Assembly (NCBI GenBank): GCA_001606155.1
Contig: LODT01000035.1
Span: 124,001 to 188,000, forward strand
Length of the DNA stretch: 64,000 bases
Source: Tieghemostelium lacteum
Taxonomy: Eukaryota > Evosea > Eumycetozoa > Dictyosteliales > Raperosteliaceae
Direction of reading: 5' to 3'
The translations under genes and the position numbers were made by a program. Below are positions 30,619 through 41,334 of this stretch, one piece after another; position 1 is the stretch's first letter; each line of letters opens with the position of its first letter. The notes under the pieces are model-generated. The model did not search any database, was not told the origin of the DNA, and worked only from the letters and a program-made list of their open reading frames with translations.

Positions 30619-31457
30619 TGTGTTTTGTGTGATATTTATTTATCCCGAAATATTCAAAAATTTAAAAAAAAGATCAAGAAAGAGAACTCTTAAAATAAAA
30701 TTAAAAAAATTAGAATTGAACCGAGCATTTCATGGACTTTGCAAATTCAAGTTCGCGTAGTCTGTACTTCTTTTTCAATGGCCTGATTTATTCATTAGAT
30801 ATCTCAACACTCTACTCTATTGATCCGCTGACAAAGTTCGTTGATAGGTATACCATTGACAATTTTAATTTCAAAGGTGGTCATTTTAATTTCAAAAATA
30901 GGATCCACGCCACATTTTTTTAATTTTTCACTGCTGGATAAATATTTAACATTACTGAATACATAATTTAAATATACCCTTACTAACCCAATGTATATTT
31001 TTGGATACATCTACAGCAGCTTCAATTTTAATTCCATGGCGAATAAAAGATTTTTTCAAATGAATGTGAACTGATGGCTTTTTAATAGGAAAGAAAGAGG
31101 TAACTACTATTGAATAAATTTCTGTATCATTTAAAATGAATGGTCTTTTACCATATCATGATTGTGGATCCTAAAGAAGTATCAATTTAAAAATGTGATT
31201 ATTAATTTGAATAAGAAATTTCTACTTCTCTTTTTTCATAGACATTTTATAATTGTATTGTTTATGCATATGTGTAGTTCTTTATTAAAAAGTAAACCTC
31301 TATTAATTCCTTTTTTTATTTTTTCTAAAAATCTTCAACAAACAAATAAACAATATACAATAAACTTTTAATTGAATTCATTGATTATACTCTTATTTGT
31401 GAGGAGATCAATTAAACAGTTTTTATAATTTTAGATTAGTGCTCTAAGATAGAGATT
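30619..31457. other. Interval between SUMO and an F-box/LRR gene, mostly a decayed coding remnant
   Basis: 839 bases. It holds the SUMO promoter, the pseudogene remnant described separately (about 30724-31170, minus strand) and the 3' flank of the neighbouring gene. A poly(A)-rich stretch lies at 30655-30710. Short plus-strand frames at 30732-30923 and 31162-31371 are rejected as chance. Confidence 0.4.
30724..31170 (-). pseudogene. Unidentified decayed gene remnant
   Basis: On the minus strand several coding-like stretches follow each other in protein order but cannot be spliced into one open frame: GKRPFILNDTEIYSIVVTS and HLKKSFIRHGIKIEAAVDVS (about 31040-31150), CGVDPIFEIKMTTFEIKIVN and PINELCQRINRVEC (30804-30925), and INQAIEKEVQTTRT (about 30735-30780) after three stops. 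An acceptor-like TTCTTTAG sits at about 31168. The stretches look like real protein. I do not know the family. A broken copy of a gene present elsewhere is the simplest reading; a wrongly read intron pattern is the alternative. Confidence 0.35.
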
Positions 31458-32838
31458 TTAACGTAGAGTTGTCGATGGATTAATTTTACCATCAGCAACA
31501 ATATTGTAAGAAAATGATTGAAGAGTGGTGTTTGTTGAGAGTGCATCTACTAATCTTTGTTTAAATTGATATGGTTTCTCACCATCACCAAGTATGAATG
31601 TAATATACATACTTGTCAAATTTGGATGAGTATTTAAACTGATTATATCTATAATTGAATCTGTAACAGTTTGATAATCTAAACAATTTATATAATAAGT
31701 AAGTTTATCAATTTAATTGAAAAGTTTATATAACATGTTAATAACACCTACCATTTAAATCTTGATTTGATTTATGCACAAGTTTAAATTGTTTAACTAC
31801 TTGACTAATGATATTAGTGCTTTTAGTTTTCGTGTAGAATAGGCTGTAGTTGACATCAAGATTGGTTATACACTTATTGACTGCCAATGCTTGTTGAATA
31901 CCCTCCTTTTTTTCAAATGACATTTCTTTTAATCTCAATTTACCAAGATAAACTTCTTTTAGTTTGTTATTCTCTCTTATTAACCTGGAAAATGTGTTTA
32001 GTTCTTTTTGATTCAAATTACAAAACCCATAGGCACATTTAATTTTTAAATACTCTAAGTTACTCCAAGCTGCGAAATAGCATGCGAGACGAAAAGTACT
32101 TACACCCTGAGAAATAGTTAGATCCAAATACTTTAGATGTAGATTCTTTGAGAGAGCGTTGAGTATATCTTCCAAATTCTCTTCATTGTCTCCTGCTTCA
32201 CGGTAAATCTTACAATCCAAGTACTTGAAGTTGTCGAAATATGGTAGATCCCATAAAAATATTTGAGTAGGGCTGCCAGATTCCTCTTGATGATCTCTTC
32301 TATACAATGTAAGGGAGTCTAGGGACGGGAAGAGACTCTTGCAAATTTCAAGCATATCGTAGAAATCAGATGGTATTTGATCCATTCCATAAGTATCGGC
32401 ATAAACATGTTCAAGAGATGATGTAATTTCATCGAAATGTCCTTCCTTTTGCTCTTTAACCAGTGTTTCTATCAGCTTATTTGTGACATCCTCAAAGTGA
32501 CCACTAATAGTTAGTGATTGCATTTTATTGATGATAGGAAACTTTTGTTTGGTGGTTTGTTCACCTCTAATCATCATGAGTAATGGTGACAGATCTGTAT
32601 CTTCCGAATAGAATTGATCAATATCCACCCTATTTAATGAACCAGACACCAATTTAAACCATCTCTTACATACTCTTGCAAGATTGAAAGCTTCTTTTGT
32701 ATATCCTATGTAAGTTCTACCAGCAATATAATAAGAATTCGATGGTCTACGTGGTAAATCTGATGTTAATAGTAATCTAATAATCAATGGTTCAACCAAT
32801 GATGTTCTACTACTAGTATATACATTATCATTAGACAT
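31458..32838 (-). CDS. F-box/LRR-like dictyostelid protein, 435 aa (2 exons)
   Basis: Exons 31752-32838 and 31458-31678 (GTAGGT donor, TTGTTTAG acceptor, phase 1), 435 residues. The N-terminal part has LARVCKRWFKLVSGSL, the family's V-C-K-R-W core, then leucine-rich stretches (MQSLTISGHF, SLDSLTLYRRDH, LKYLDLTISQGV, LEYLKIKCAYGF, LKEVYLGKLRL). Exon 2 adds MYITFILGDGEKPYQF and NTTLQSFSYNI. It is shorter than the two relatives in this window and keeps an intron that they lack. Function unknown; SCF adaptor role is only an inference. Confidence 0.72.
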
Positions 32839-33251
32839 TATTTAGATATATAAAGTCTTTACACAAATGAACTTTCAAATAAAAAAAAAGGATCAATGTT
32901 TCGGTTGTATAAAAAGTTACTAAATGATGAGGTATAAAAAAATTGGGATTTTGAGTTACTGAACCAATCATGGATATTTTTAGTAGAATTTTTTTTTGTT
33001 TTTTTTTCTAAGTCGGCTGGATTTAATGATTTTATGACAACATTCTATTCTATTCCCAAAATTTTGGTTTGCCAAACCTGGTCAATGAAAATCCATACTT
33101 CAGTCCAAATAGGAATGTGATCTATTAGGGTGTGAAAATAGCTTGTTAATTTGTCCTCTTTAAACATTTCCCAAATATAAAGAACCAAATGAGGGGTTTT
33201 ACATTTTTCATTTAGTGAGTTTTATTAAGTTTAGGTTTTTTAGTGAGAAAG
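32839..33251. other. Intergenic stretch, no gene seen
   Basis: 413 bases between two minus-strand genes. Around 33030-33140 the sequence is less AT-rich and the minus strand gives a short run (SHPNRSHSYLD) before a stop; too little to call. A poly(T) run lies at 32990-33008. Confidence 0.4.
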
Positions 33252-35180
33252 TTAACTGAATTTAGTTTGAGGACAAACATGATTGAATTTTTTAGCATGA
33301 TCAAATTTGTTAAATTGTGTCCTACAATTTACACCATAGTAGCAATTGTCACGGTTTACTGCATAGTCTGGTAAATCATTTTTAGGTGTTGCTATACGAT
33401 GTTCATGTAGATACTTTACAAATACACCTCTGGTACAATGAAAACATACATAATCATTGACATTGAGATTTGGTGTTGACCCTTTTGCTATATTGTCCAC
33501 ACACTGCAGCCACAAGTCATTTACAGTCTTTTGTTGTTTGGTTAGATAGTCATTGGTAATCTTTTGTTCATATTGGTTGCCGTTAAATGCATTCGATGGT
33601 ACCATGGTATGAACATGTTGGTTGACTTGAGTGTATCTATTGTAATGGTCATTTGGGCAAGGTCCGTATACTGAACAGAATGCCCTGTGACACAGTTTAC
33701 AATGTGCCGATGGTAACTCTGGATTCTGTTTAGGGAACATTCTGGCACATGCTGAACAGTAGTTATGCGATATAGGCCCTCCAGGACCTGGAGTAGGACA
33801 CTGATATCCATTCTGTACCAGTGAAGGTGTTGTACAATACAAGCATTTCTGATAGCTATCATCATCATCGTCATCTTCATCGCTGTAGTAGTCATCTTCT
33901 TCATCGTCGTCATAATAGTCATCATCTCCATACTTCTTTTTAGACTTATTTAGAATGTTCTTTTGTAACATTTCATCAGTGATCTTACATCGTTTGTCCA
34001 TATCATCAAGTTCATCTTGATCACGTTTCCAATCTGGGTTCTTTTTAAGAAGTGTCTCAATGAGATTATTTATCGAATGGTTCTTTTGGGCAAAGTTAAC
34101 TTTTTGTCGACACTGTGGACAACTATCTGACTGAGCTCTCCATTCACCATAACAATACATGCAGTAATTGTGCATACATGGTATCAAAGTTAGACATTTA
34201 TATAAAATACATTGACATATACCACAAAGAAGATTCTCTTGCATAGAATTATTGAATATTTCATCATCTTTACTAGCGGTGGTGTTATTATTATTATTGT
34301 TATTTGAGTTGGTAATCTTTGTTGGTGTTAAACCTGTGTTTGTGTCCATTGGTAGTATAGTAGATTTCAGTTTCTTCAAAATATGAGATTGATTGACATC
34401 TTGTGGACTTATATTACTAAGTCCTGATGACAATTTTCTTTTTAAACTTTCAGGTATACTAGTTGAAGTTGTAGTTGTGGTTGTGGTTGATGATGAATTC
34501 ATTTTTACATTAGATAATTTTTTTGTGGGTGTGTGGGTAGTGGTTGTGGGGTTACTATCATACTGAGATAATACAGTTTTGGTGGAAGTTAGTGCGGTGG
34601 GTACTGTAGTACCTAAATAATCTGGTGTATCTATTATTTGAGTATCTTGTTTCTTTAAAGGTGTTAAAACCGATGGGCTGTCATCAACCATTTGAGTCGT
34701 ACCCTCTTCCTGTTGCTGCTCTCTCATTAATTTTGATATCCTCTCTAACTCTTGTCTACGTAATTGTGCAACATCTTGAAATTTATAAACTACTCTACTG
34801 TCATCTGACATGTCCATTGTAGAAGTCAAAGCTATATCATTCCCGTTAACCAATGGACTTTTTATATTTTTAACTATTCTTCTGAGATTTAGGTATGTTC
34901 CATTAGTTGACAAATCCTCTATATAATAACGATAGTCAACCTCATCAGGTTCCTTTTGTCTGAGTATTCTACAGTGTCTTGAACTGATTTTCTTGTCAGT
35001 ATATTTTATCTGACACTCTTTGTTACGACCAAATAAACAATCATCATCTTTCAATTCAATATGTTCAAATTTGGGATTCATTGAAATTAATCTACCCCAA
35101 ACATCATCTTTTAATCCAGTAATGTCATCTATTATATTACTTGAAGATACATCCAAATCTGTATTGGTGCTGATATCCAT
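33252..35180 (-). CDS. chfr: CHFR-type E3 ubiquitin ligase (FHA, RING, Cys-rich, PBZ-like finger)
   Basis: Single exon, 642 residues. Mitotic-stress checkpoint ligase family. Domains in order: FHA about 30-125 with the phosphothreonine-binding GR-x(n)-SSRH-x(n)-NGT pattern (LFGRNKECQIKY, ISSRHCRI, STNGTYLN); a low-complexity Ser/Thr/Asn linker; RING about 316-365 (CGICQCILYKC, CMHNYCMYC, CPQCRQKV); an acidic Asp/Glu/Tyr stretch; the CHFR Cys-rich region about 445-530 (CLYCTTPS, CSACARMFP, CKLCHRAFC); and a C-terminal PBZ-like poly(ADP-ribose)-binding finger about 616-640 (NCYYGVNCRTQFNKFDHAKK with FNHVC). Having all four parts in this order makes CHFR the clear call. Confidence 0.92.
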   Translation of the reverse strand: MDISTNTDLDVSSSNIIDDITGLKDDVWGRLISMNPKFEHIELKDDDCLFGRNKECQIKYTDKKISSRHCRILRQKEPDEVDYRYYIEDLSTNGTYLNLRRIVKNIKSPLVNGNDIALTSTMDMSDDSRVVYKFQDVAQLRRQELERISKLMREQQQEEGTTQMVDDSPSVLTPLKKQDTQIIDTPDYLGTTVPTALTSTKTVLSQYDSNPTTTTHTPTKKLSNVKMNSSSTTTTTTTSTSIPESLKRKLSSGLSNISPQDVNQSHILKKLKSTILPMDTNTGLTPTKITNSNNNNNNNTTASKDDEIFNNSMQENLLCGICQCILYKCLTLIPCMHNYCMYCYGEWRAQSDSCPQCRQKVNFAQKNHSINNLIETLLKKNPDWKRDQDELDDMDKRCKITDEMLQKNILNKSKKKYGDDDYYDDDEEDDYYSDEDDDDDDSYQKCLYCTTPSLVQNGYQCPTPGPGGPISHNYCSACARMFPKQNPELPSAHCKLCHRAFCSVYGPCPNDHYNRYTQVNQHVHTMVPSNAFNGNQYEQKITNDYLTKQQKTVNDLWLQCVDNIAKGSTPNLNVNDYVCFHCTRGVFVKYLHEHRIATPKNDLPDYAVNRDNCYYGVNCRTQFNKFDHAKKFNHVCPQTKFS

Positions 35181-35479
35181 TTTTGAATGAAAACTTAAAA
35201 AAGCTTAACTGTGAAATTTATTTAAAAAATTAAAAAAAAATTTCTTTTTGATCATTCCTAGAAAAATATCTATCTTGAAAACAATTAAAGAGATAATTTT
35301 ATATATATTTGAAATTAATTTTTATTTATTTTAAATTCCATTTTTGGTAAAATTTATATGGGGTTAAAAGAGGGGTTAGAAAACAAATAATTTTCTATTT
35401 CTGTCTTTACTTTTGTGTATTTAAATATACATATTATTATAAATACACAGCAAAAGGTATAGAATATGATAATTAAGCA

Positions 35480-38224
35480 ATGAATTATTATAATAAAAAT
35501 ACCAATCCATTAAAAAGTCAAATGGAATTAAATGAACCTCTTCAACAACAAAACAGGTTAATGCAACAACATATTTATATGCCTCCAACTGACATTGAAC
35601 CATTAGTTTTAAATGAAGAGGATTTGAATATAGTCAGACTTGCAAGTAACAATGCTCTGACCGATTCACAAAATATTAGAGATGAAAATCCACCAAAAGT
35701 ACTTAAACAGCATAAGATATCGTCTAGTATCCCAGTACATCCACAAGTAAACAACAAAGAGAAGGTTAATTTAGTACCACTTCAACAACAGCAACCAATA
35801 GTTATGGCAGAGTCTAAAAGAGTGTCTACTATAAGGACACCAAGTAGACCTTTAATATCACCTACTACAATTATAAACTCAGATGGACCACCTAGAAAAT
35901 CAACAATTTCAAAGAATCTTCAAGGTTTCTTTAGAGATATTGATAATAATAATATATTTAAAATTAAAGATGTACCGGGTACTGGTGATAGTAGTATTGG
36001 AAATGGTTCTTCTCCAAAATTAATAAAACCAATTCCAATAATACCAGGAAAGAAAGAAGAGGTTACAACAATTACAACAACTGTAAATAGTCAGGATAAT
36101 GTAATTGAAACTACAAAAACTACAACTGTTTCAAATACTGGTAGATCAACACCAATGTCAATTTCATCTACCTCTTCTAAAGCTTCTACATCTAGTAAAC
36201 AATTGAAAAAGAAAAACAAGTCGATATTTCCAATAGAGAGTAATAATATATTCAATTATGAGAAACCAAAGATTTCTTATAAGACTAGAGATTTTATATT
36301 GGCATTAAAAGAGGTTATAAAGGATATTCAGTTGCTATTAGAGAGAAATGATCAATCACTAAAGACATTATTGTCTAAATTATACATGACGATAAAGGAG
36401 TTGCATTCTGAAGGTAATCTACAGATACTGTATGATGATGTCAGTTTGATAACTGAAATTATTATAAGGTCAGGTTACTTTATTCAGATATTTCGTAGTT
36501 TCTTTCGTGTAATGAATGAAGTAAAGAATACTGAAATCTTTTTTGACTTTCTTCAAGAGTGTAAAAAGATGGTGGAGATTATAAACTTAATTATAAAGAG
36601 TCGTGGTGATGAAGGTCAGACTAGACAGATTATCAGTATTGAAAATGATCAGAGAAGAATTTTAATTAAGCAAATGAAGTATCTCATTCAGATACTTTTA
36701 AAGAATGAGGATTTGATATCTCTGGTACAGAATGTCTCCTATCTAAAGAAACAAGTTGATATAGCAAAAGAGGAACAAAAGAAAGCATTTCCATTCAGAG
36801 AAATGAAACAATCACTTCAATACGCACCCTTAACTAATGAAGTTATAAATGCTGTGCAAGCCATTGTTGGTGAACGTCCTAATATTCGTATTTTCTTTAG
36901 AAAAATACATGAAGCCTATTTGTATATTAAAAACAACAGACGTTATGTTCAAGTCATTAGAGAATTTACTGAGGTTATCAGAACTATTTATTCTAAAGAC
37001 GATCCAATACTCACTGATGAACAAGAGGATAGAGCAAGAGAGGCTATGGATAAACTGGAAATTATGGTATTGGAGATATGTGCACTTCCACAGATTATAG
37101 ATGCAAGAGTCCAATTATCATTTCTCTTCTCAAAGTCCAACGAAGATAGACTGAACCATAAACTGATTGCAGATGTAAAGAATCTATTTTACAACTTGAA
37201 AGCTGACCCAGACTCAAATAACAATCACATTAATTTTGATATATTCTATGATTTGAAACGGTTAATCATTCCCTATATCATAAAGAATATACATGTCATT
37301 ACACTGCCAACTATCACTAATCTAGATGACCCAGTTCCTGATAAAAAGTTGGAATACAAGTTTGAACATATTGAAATTGAAATTACCAAATTAGACCCAG
37401 AATCAATTAAATTTGGGTTAATGGGCAGTATAGAATCCATTCCTCTAAAATTAAAAGGTACGATAAAATCAATTGTATCTTTGGAGATTAATAATATTCA
37501 TTTGAAAATGGATAATGTTAAATGGATGGTTATCAAACATTCATTTCCAAAGATTAAGGACAGTGGTCTTCTGAATATTGCCACTTCAGAAAAGGGTATC
37601 AATTTACGAATAAAACTATCATTCTCTGAAAAGATTATAGAATCGAAACACCTATGTAATATCTACAAGATCAAATGTGAATTGAATGATCTAGATATAC
37701 AAATATCCAAATCCAAACACAACAAACTCTACAAGAAAATCTATAAACTCTTTAAGCATAAAATCACCAAAATGATAGAGAACTCTATAGTAGATCAGAT
37801 TCGTGCCAAAATCACAGAATTCGAGTTAATTATTTACAATCTCATCTTTGTAGAGGACAAAGATAAACAGGCACTAAGAGAGTTAAAGGAACAGAATAAA
37901 ATTAAGAGAGAAAGAATCCTCGAGAGAATAATGGTTGAAATACCTCAATCTGAGAAAATCTCAAGAAGATTCCTCTCCAATTTCGATCACACCACTGATA
38001 GTATAAAACCACAGTATGGTATAAGACGTAGTAGTAATGCCAGTTTAGATGAATTTATCAAACAGAACTATCACCCCAAATCATCACTAGACTCACCTAA
38101 TCTCACATCAACCAAAATTCATCGTAGAAGAAACTCACAACCTGAACTATCATTCTCACCTTCACTCACCAACATGTCCCTTCCAAAACAAGTTAAATTT
38201 CAAGATAAAAAAATACATGAATAA
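35480..38224 (+). CDS. 914-aa protein, possibly HAM1/BPI-like lipid-binding family
   Basis: Single exon. Residues 1-260 are low complexity (Gln, Ser, Thr, Pro, Asn). From about residue 268 a long helical region begins (DFILALKEVIKDIQLLLERND, KTLLSKLYMTIKELHSEGNL, YDDVSLITEIIIRSGYF), followed by more helices to about 600. From about 610 a beta-rich part follows (LEYKFEHIEIEITKLDPES, PLKLKGTIKSIVSLEINNI, LNIATSEKGINLRIKLSF) that resembles a TULIP/BPI-like fold. This order recalls fungal HAM1-type proteins (helical N domain plus lipid-binding C domain). The likeness is from memory and not verified. The tail is Ser/Arg-rich. The start sits in good context, 299 bases from the divergent CHFR start. 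Confidence 0.6.
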   Translation: MNYYNKNTNPLKSQMELNEPLQQQNRLMQQHIYMPPTDIEPLVLNEEDLNIVRLASNNALTDSQNIRDENPPKVLKQHKISSSIPVHPQVNNKEKVNLVPLQQQQPIVMAESKRVSTIRTPSRPLISPTTIINSDGPPRKSTISKNLQGFFRDIDNNNIFKIKDVPGTGDSSIGNGSSPKLIKPIPIIPGKKEEVTTITTTVNSQDNVIETTKTTTVSNTGRSTPMSISSTSSKASTSSKQLKKKNKSIFPIESNNIFNYEKPKISYKTRDFILALKEVIKDIQLLLERNDQSLKTLLSKLYMTIKELHSEGNLQILYDDVSLITEIIIRSGYFIQIFRSFFRVMNEVKNTEIFFDFLQECKKMVEIINLIIKSRGDEGQTRQIISIENDQRRILIKQMKYLIQILLKNEDLISLVQNVSYLKKQVDIAKEEQKKAFPFREMKQSLQYAPLTNEVINAVQAIVGERPNIRIFFRKIHEAYLYIKNNRRYVQVIREFTEVIRTIYSKDDPILTDEQEDRAREAMDKLEIMVLEICALPQIIDARVQLSFLFSKSNEDRLNHKLIADVKNLFYNLKADPDSNNNHINFDIFYDLKRLIIPYIIKNIHVITLPTITNLDDPVPDKKLEYKFEHIEIEITKLDPESIKFGLMGSIESIPLKLKGTIKSIVSLEINNIHLKMDNVKWMVIKHSFPKIKDSGLLNIATSEKGINLRIKLSFSEKIIESKHLCNIYKIKCELNDLDIQISKSKHNKLYKKIYKLFKHKITKMIENSIVDQIRAKITEFELIIYNLIFVEDKDKQALRELKEQNKIKRERILERIMVEIPQSEKISRRFLSNFDHTTDSIKPQYGIRRSSNASLDEFIKQNYHPKSSLDSPNLTSTKIHRRRNSQPELSFSPSLTNMSLPKQVKFQDKKIHE

Positions 38225-38247
38225 ATTAAGGGATTTCACTATTTATT

Positions 38248-41200
38248 TTAATCTTTACTCTCTATATCAATTTGAGATTTGTTATCTAGTATATATTCAC
38301 TTGCACGCAATCTAAGTTCTTCTGATTTCTTTTCCAATAGTTTTGAAGCTGCATTGATTATCCTTTTTGCATCCTTATTATCTATCTTTAAATTAACACT
38401 AATCTCACTTTCTGTGGCACTGGCAACTGATTTTACAGTCTTAAATCCTGCATTATATAATTGTCTAGCTCTACCTCTTTTGATATTTGGAATCTCCATA
38501 AGAGCAATAAGCTCTTCTTTTGCACCTTTATCCAATCTTTTAATATACAATTTAACCAAAGCATTTAATTCTGACCATCCAATAGTCTGACAAAATAAAC
38601 TAATAGTAAATGCATAACCACTTGCATTTTGCATGAGACCTTGTAAAGAACCTCTATCTATCCTATATTTACTGGCAGTAGGTGACAATTGTGACTCTTG
38701 TATCATGTCACACAATGCCAATGAGAAATAGAATCGAATATATTTCAAAAGTCTCGGAGACTTCAAATCTGGACCATGTATAATAACATCTTCAATATAC
38801 TCTGAATTGATACCAAAAATCTCTGCAACTTTAGCTTTGGTATCTTTAAGACCAGTTAAAAGACATCTAAAATTCTCCCAATCAATAACTTGAGGTATAT
38901 TAACCATTGGAGTACACAAAAAACATAAATTCAGAGGTTCATTAAAATAGAATGGTTTAGTTTGAAAATCCGATAGTTCTTTGAAAATCTTATCATTTTC
39001 CTCTATGGAAATGGTAGATTTAAAACTTGCCAAACCAATCTTTGTAGGTTTGTAAATTAGATTTTCAGGATCCTTTTCCAATTCTTCCTGTTGTTGAATA
39101 GTCAATTTTGGATCTTTAAACACTTCAATTAGTTTCTTATCAACCAATAACTTGAGTGATATACTAATTTGTTCTTTGAAATAGTCATAGAGTTCCATAT
39201 GTTTCTTTGCTGGCGGTAACCTAGGATGAGTTACATATAGTGTAAACGTTATAAAATGAAATATAGTTAAGAGACTATTGGAAACTTTGGTGCACAAACT
39301 CTCTAAAATAATTCTAGTCCAATTATTAGGTGTATCTAAATTGGAGTATAATATATCAATTTTAGAAGTCATCAAAAACCTTGCATGTTTTTCAGTATTT
39401 CTATCGGATATCAAGAAACTCTCACCAAATTTATCAATACCAGCTCTACCAGCTCTACCACACATTTGTTTGTAGTTTCTAGGTGACAATAAGTTTGGTC
39501 CCATCTTTGGAGATCTCATTATAACTCTTCTAGCAGGAAGATTTACACCAGCAGATAAAGTACTAGTAGAACACAGTATCAATAGTACATGCTTTTTATA
39601 ATGATTTTCAATGATTTCTCTCTCTTCATTCGTTAAATTAGAATTATGAAAATAGACACCAGCACGAATCATTTTCTTGGAGTTCTCTTCTAGTTTTGCA
39701 CCTATAGAACCTTCTATCATTATAATCATGTTTTCTCGTTCCTCTTGATTCGATTGAATGACATGAGTTGGTAGACTCTTGGATAGCATTAAAGCAGTAT
39801 CCATACACAACTGTTTGGAAGCACAAAATACCAAAACGGAATGATCAGGTACAACTTCAGCACAAAGTTCAACCAAATGGCGATTTTCATCGGTTCCTTC
39901 TAGGGTTTTAACTTCATTGTTCTTATTGTCAAAGACCTTGTTTCCAACTTTAACATACTCTGTCAAAGGTACTGGTCTATAGTCACCTTGGTAGTGGTGT
40001 CCTCTAAACCATTGTGACAAATTACCAATATTGGGGATAGTAGCTGACATGCCAATAATCTGAATTTTTCCATTACCACAATAAATCAATTTACTAATTA
40101 AAAGTTCCAGTAGAATACCTCTGTCATTATCACCAACCATATGGAGTTCATCAATCACTACACAACCAAGTTCATGTATCTTGTTATCTTCAATCATTTG
40201 GTTAATTACAATATTCGCTTTCTCAATGGTACAAACCATCATACGATGTCCAGGTGATGCTGGTATGGTACCTTCACCACCATAATAAGAATCTACAGGA
40301 AATGATAACTTCTCACCAAACTCTTTTAAAGATCTAGCTTTTTCATTTACAATAGATATAAAAGGGAATATAAACATTCCTTTCTTCTTATAAGATACAA
40401 TATTTTTAATTAAACAAATCTCTGAAACCAAAGTTTTTCCACCAGATGTTGGTTGAGAATATACATAGTTTTTACCATTGATAGCATAATCTGAACATAA
40501 CAATTCTTTTTGCCAGTCATATAACGAGCTTATACCTCTAGATATATAAATTTCAGCAACCGTTGCAGGAAGTTCATAAACCTTACTCAAAATCTCTGTT
40601 ATTGAATTTGAAATTGTTTTTAAATCAGGAACCTCTTTATGTACTCTGACAATATCTTTTACAGTTGCATTATTATTGTTATTATTTTTATATTGATTTT
40701 TTTGTCCACCTTTATAACTATTGTTATTATTATAGTTGTTATTGTTATTTTTATTTTGATTGCTATTATTATTAATATTATAGTTTACTTTAAGTGGTTG
40801 TCTACCAGGGATAGCAGAAAAGTTCTGATTTTGAAGATTATGCTTAATTAGGGTTGTTTGAGTACTCTCTCTTTTTGCCATATTATTTTCAATCTCTTCT
40901 AATATAACTTGACTAGCATGTGTTGAATCTTCTAATTCTTTCATATCAAATGATAATTCAAGAGGTTGTGAAATACCTGCAAATGAATATTGACTAGATC
41001 CAAAATCATAATCATCAAAATCAATATCAGAACTACTAGTAGTTGGTGAGTTATTATTGCTACTATTGTTATTATTATTAATCAAATTATTGGTTGTTTG
41101 ATTACTTGTATTAACATAACTATTATTATATGAAATTGATGGTAATGAAGTAATGCTTGAAATTGTAGATGTAGGTGATATTCTATTAGTTGTAGTCATT

Positions 41201-41334
41201 GTTCTATTGGCTTTATAGCCACCTATTGAATGTACATTATCTTGAGTATCTTTTTTTAATATTTTATTTTTAAGTTGCTGTTGGTTGGTATTAAAAGTAC
41301 CAAGCGGCCGTTTGTTATTTAGACCCCCAAACAT
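38248..41334 (-). CDS. helq: HELQ/HEL308-type DNA helicase
   Basis: Single exon, 1028 residues. A 3'-5' superfamily 2 helicase acting at stalled forks and in end joining. The N-terminal about 230 residues are Asn-rich. Helicase motifs: LYDWQKELLCSD (Q motif), TSGGKTLVSE (I), FIFPFISIVNEK (Ia), VVIDELHMVGD (II, DELH box), IIGMSATIPNIG (III), VLVFCASKQLC (IV), STSTLSAGVNLPARRVI (V) and YKQMCGRAGRAG (VI). The C-terminal part has a winged-helix and a helix-hairpin-helix-like stretch (IPNIKRGRARQLYNAGFKTV). There is no polymerase domain, so it is HELQ rather than POLQ. It converges on the previous gene, stops 24 bases apart. Confidence 0.92.
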   Translation of the reverse strand: MFGGLNNKRPLGTFNTNQQQLKNKILKKDTQDNVHSIGGYKANRTMTTTNRISPTSTISSITSLPSISYNNSYVNTSNQTTNNLINNNNNSSNNNSPTTSSSDIDFDDYDFGSSQYSFAGISQPLELSFDMKELEDSTHASQVILEEIENNMAKRESTQTTLIKHNLQNQNFSAIPGRQPLKVNYNINNNSNQNKNNNNNYNNNNSYKGGQKNQYKNNNNNNATVKDIVRVHKEVPDLKTISNSITEILSKVYELPATVAEIYISRGISSLYDWQKELLCSDYAINGKNYVYSQPTSGGKTLVSEICLIKNIVSYKKKGMFIFPFISIVNEKARSLKEFGEKLSFPVDSYYGGEGTIPASPGHRMMVCTIEKANIVINQMIEDNKIHELGCVVIDELHMVGDNDRGILLELLISKLIYCGNGKIQIIGMSATIPNIGNLSQWFRGHHYQGDYRPVPLTEYVKVGNKVFDNKNNEVKTLEGTDENRHLVELCAEVVPDHSVLVFCASKQLCMDTALMLSKSLPTHVIQSNQEERENMIIMIEGSIGAKLEENSKKMIRAGVYFHNSNLTNEEREIIENHYKKHVLLILCSTSTLSAGVNLPARRVIMRSPKMGPNLLSPRNYKQMCGRAGRAGIDKFGESFLISDRNTEKHARFLMTSKIDILYSNLDTPNNWTRIILESLCTKVSNSLLTIFHFITFTLYVTHPRLPPAKKHMELYDYFKEQISISLKLLVDKKLIEVFKDPKLTIQQQEELEKDPENLIYKPTKIGLASFKSTISIEENDKIFKELSDFQTKPFYFNEPLNLCFLCTPMVNIPQVIDWENFRCLLTGLKDTKAKVAEIFGINSEYIEDVIIHGPDLKSPRLLKYIRFYFSLALCDMIQESQLSPTASKYRIDRGSLQGLMQNASGYAFTISLFCQTIGWSELNALVKLYIKRLDKGAKEELIALMEIPNIKRGRARQLYNAGFKTVKSVASATESEISVNLKIDNKDAKRIINAASKLLEKKSEELRLRASEYILDNKSQIDIESKD

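Noticed and set aside
38248-41334. Helicase considered as the N-terminal half of DNA polymerase theta
   Set aside because: Gene ends after the HhH region with no polymerase domain, and the neighbour downstream is unrelated and on the other strand.
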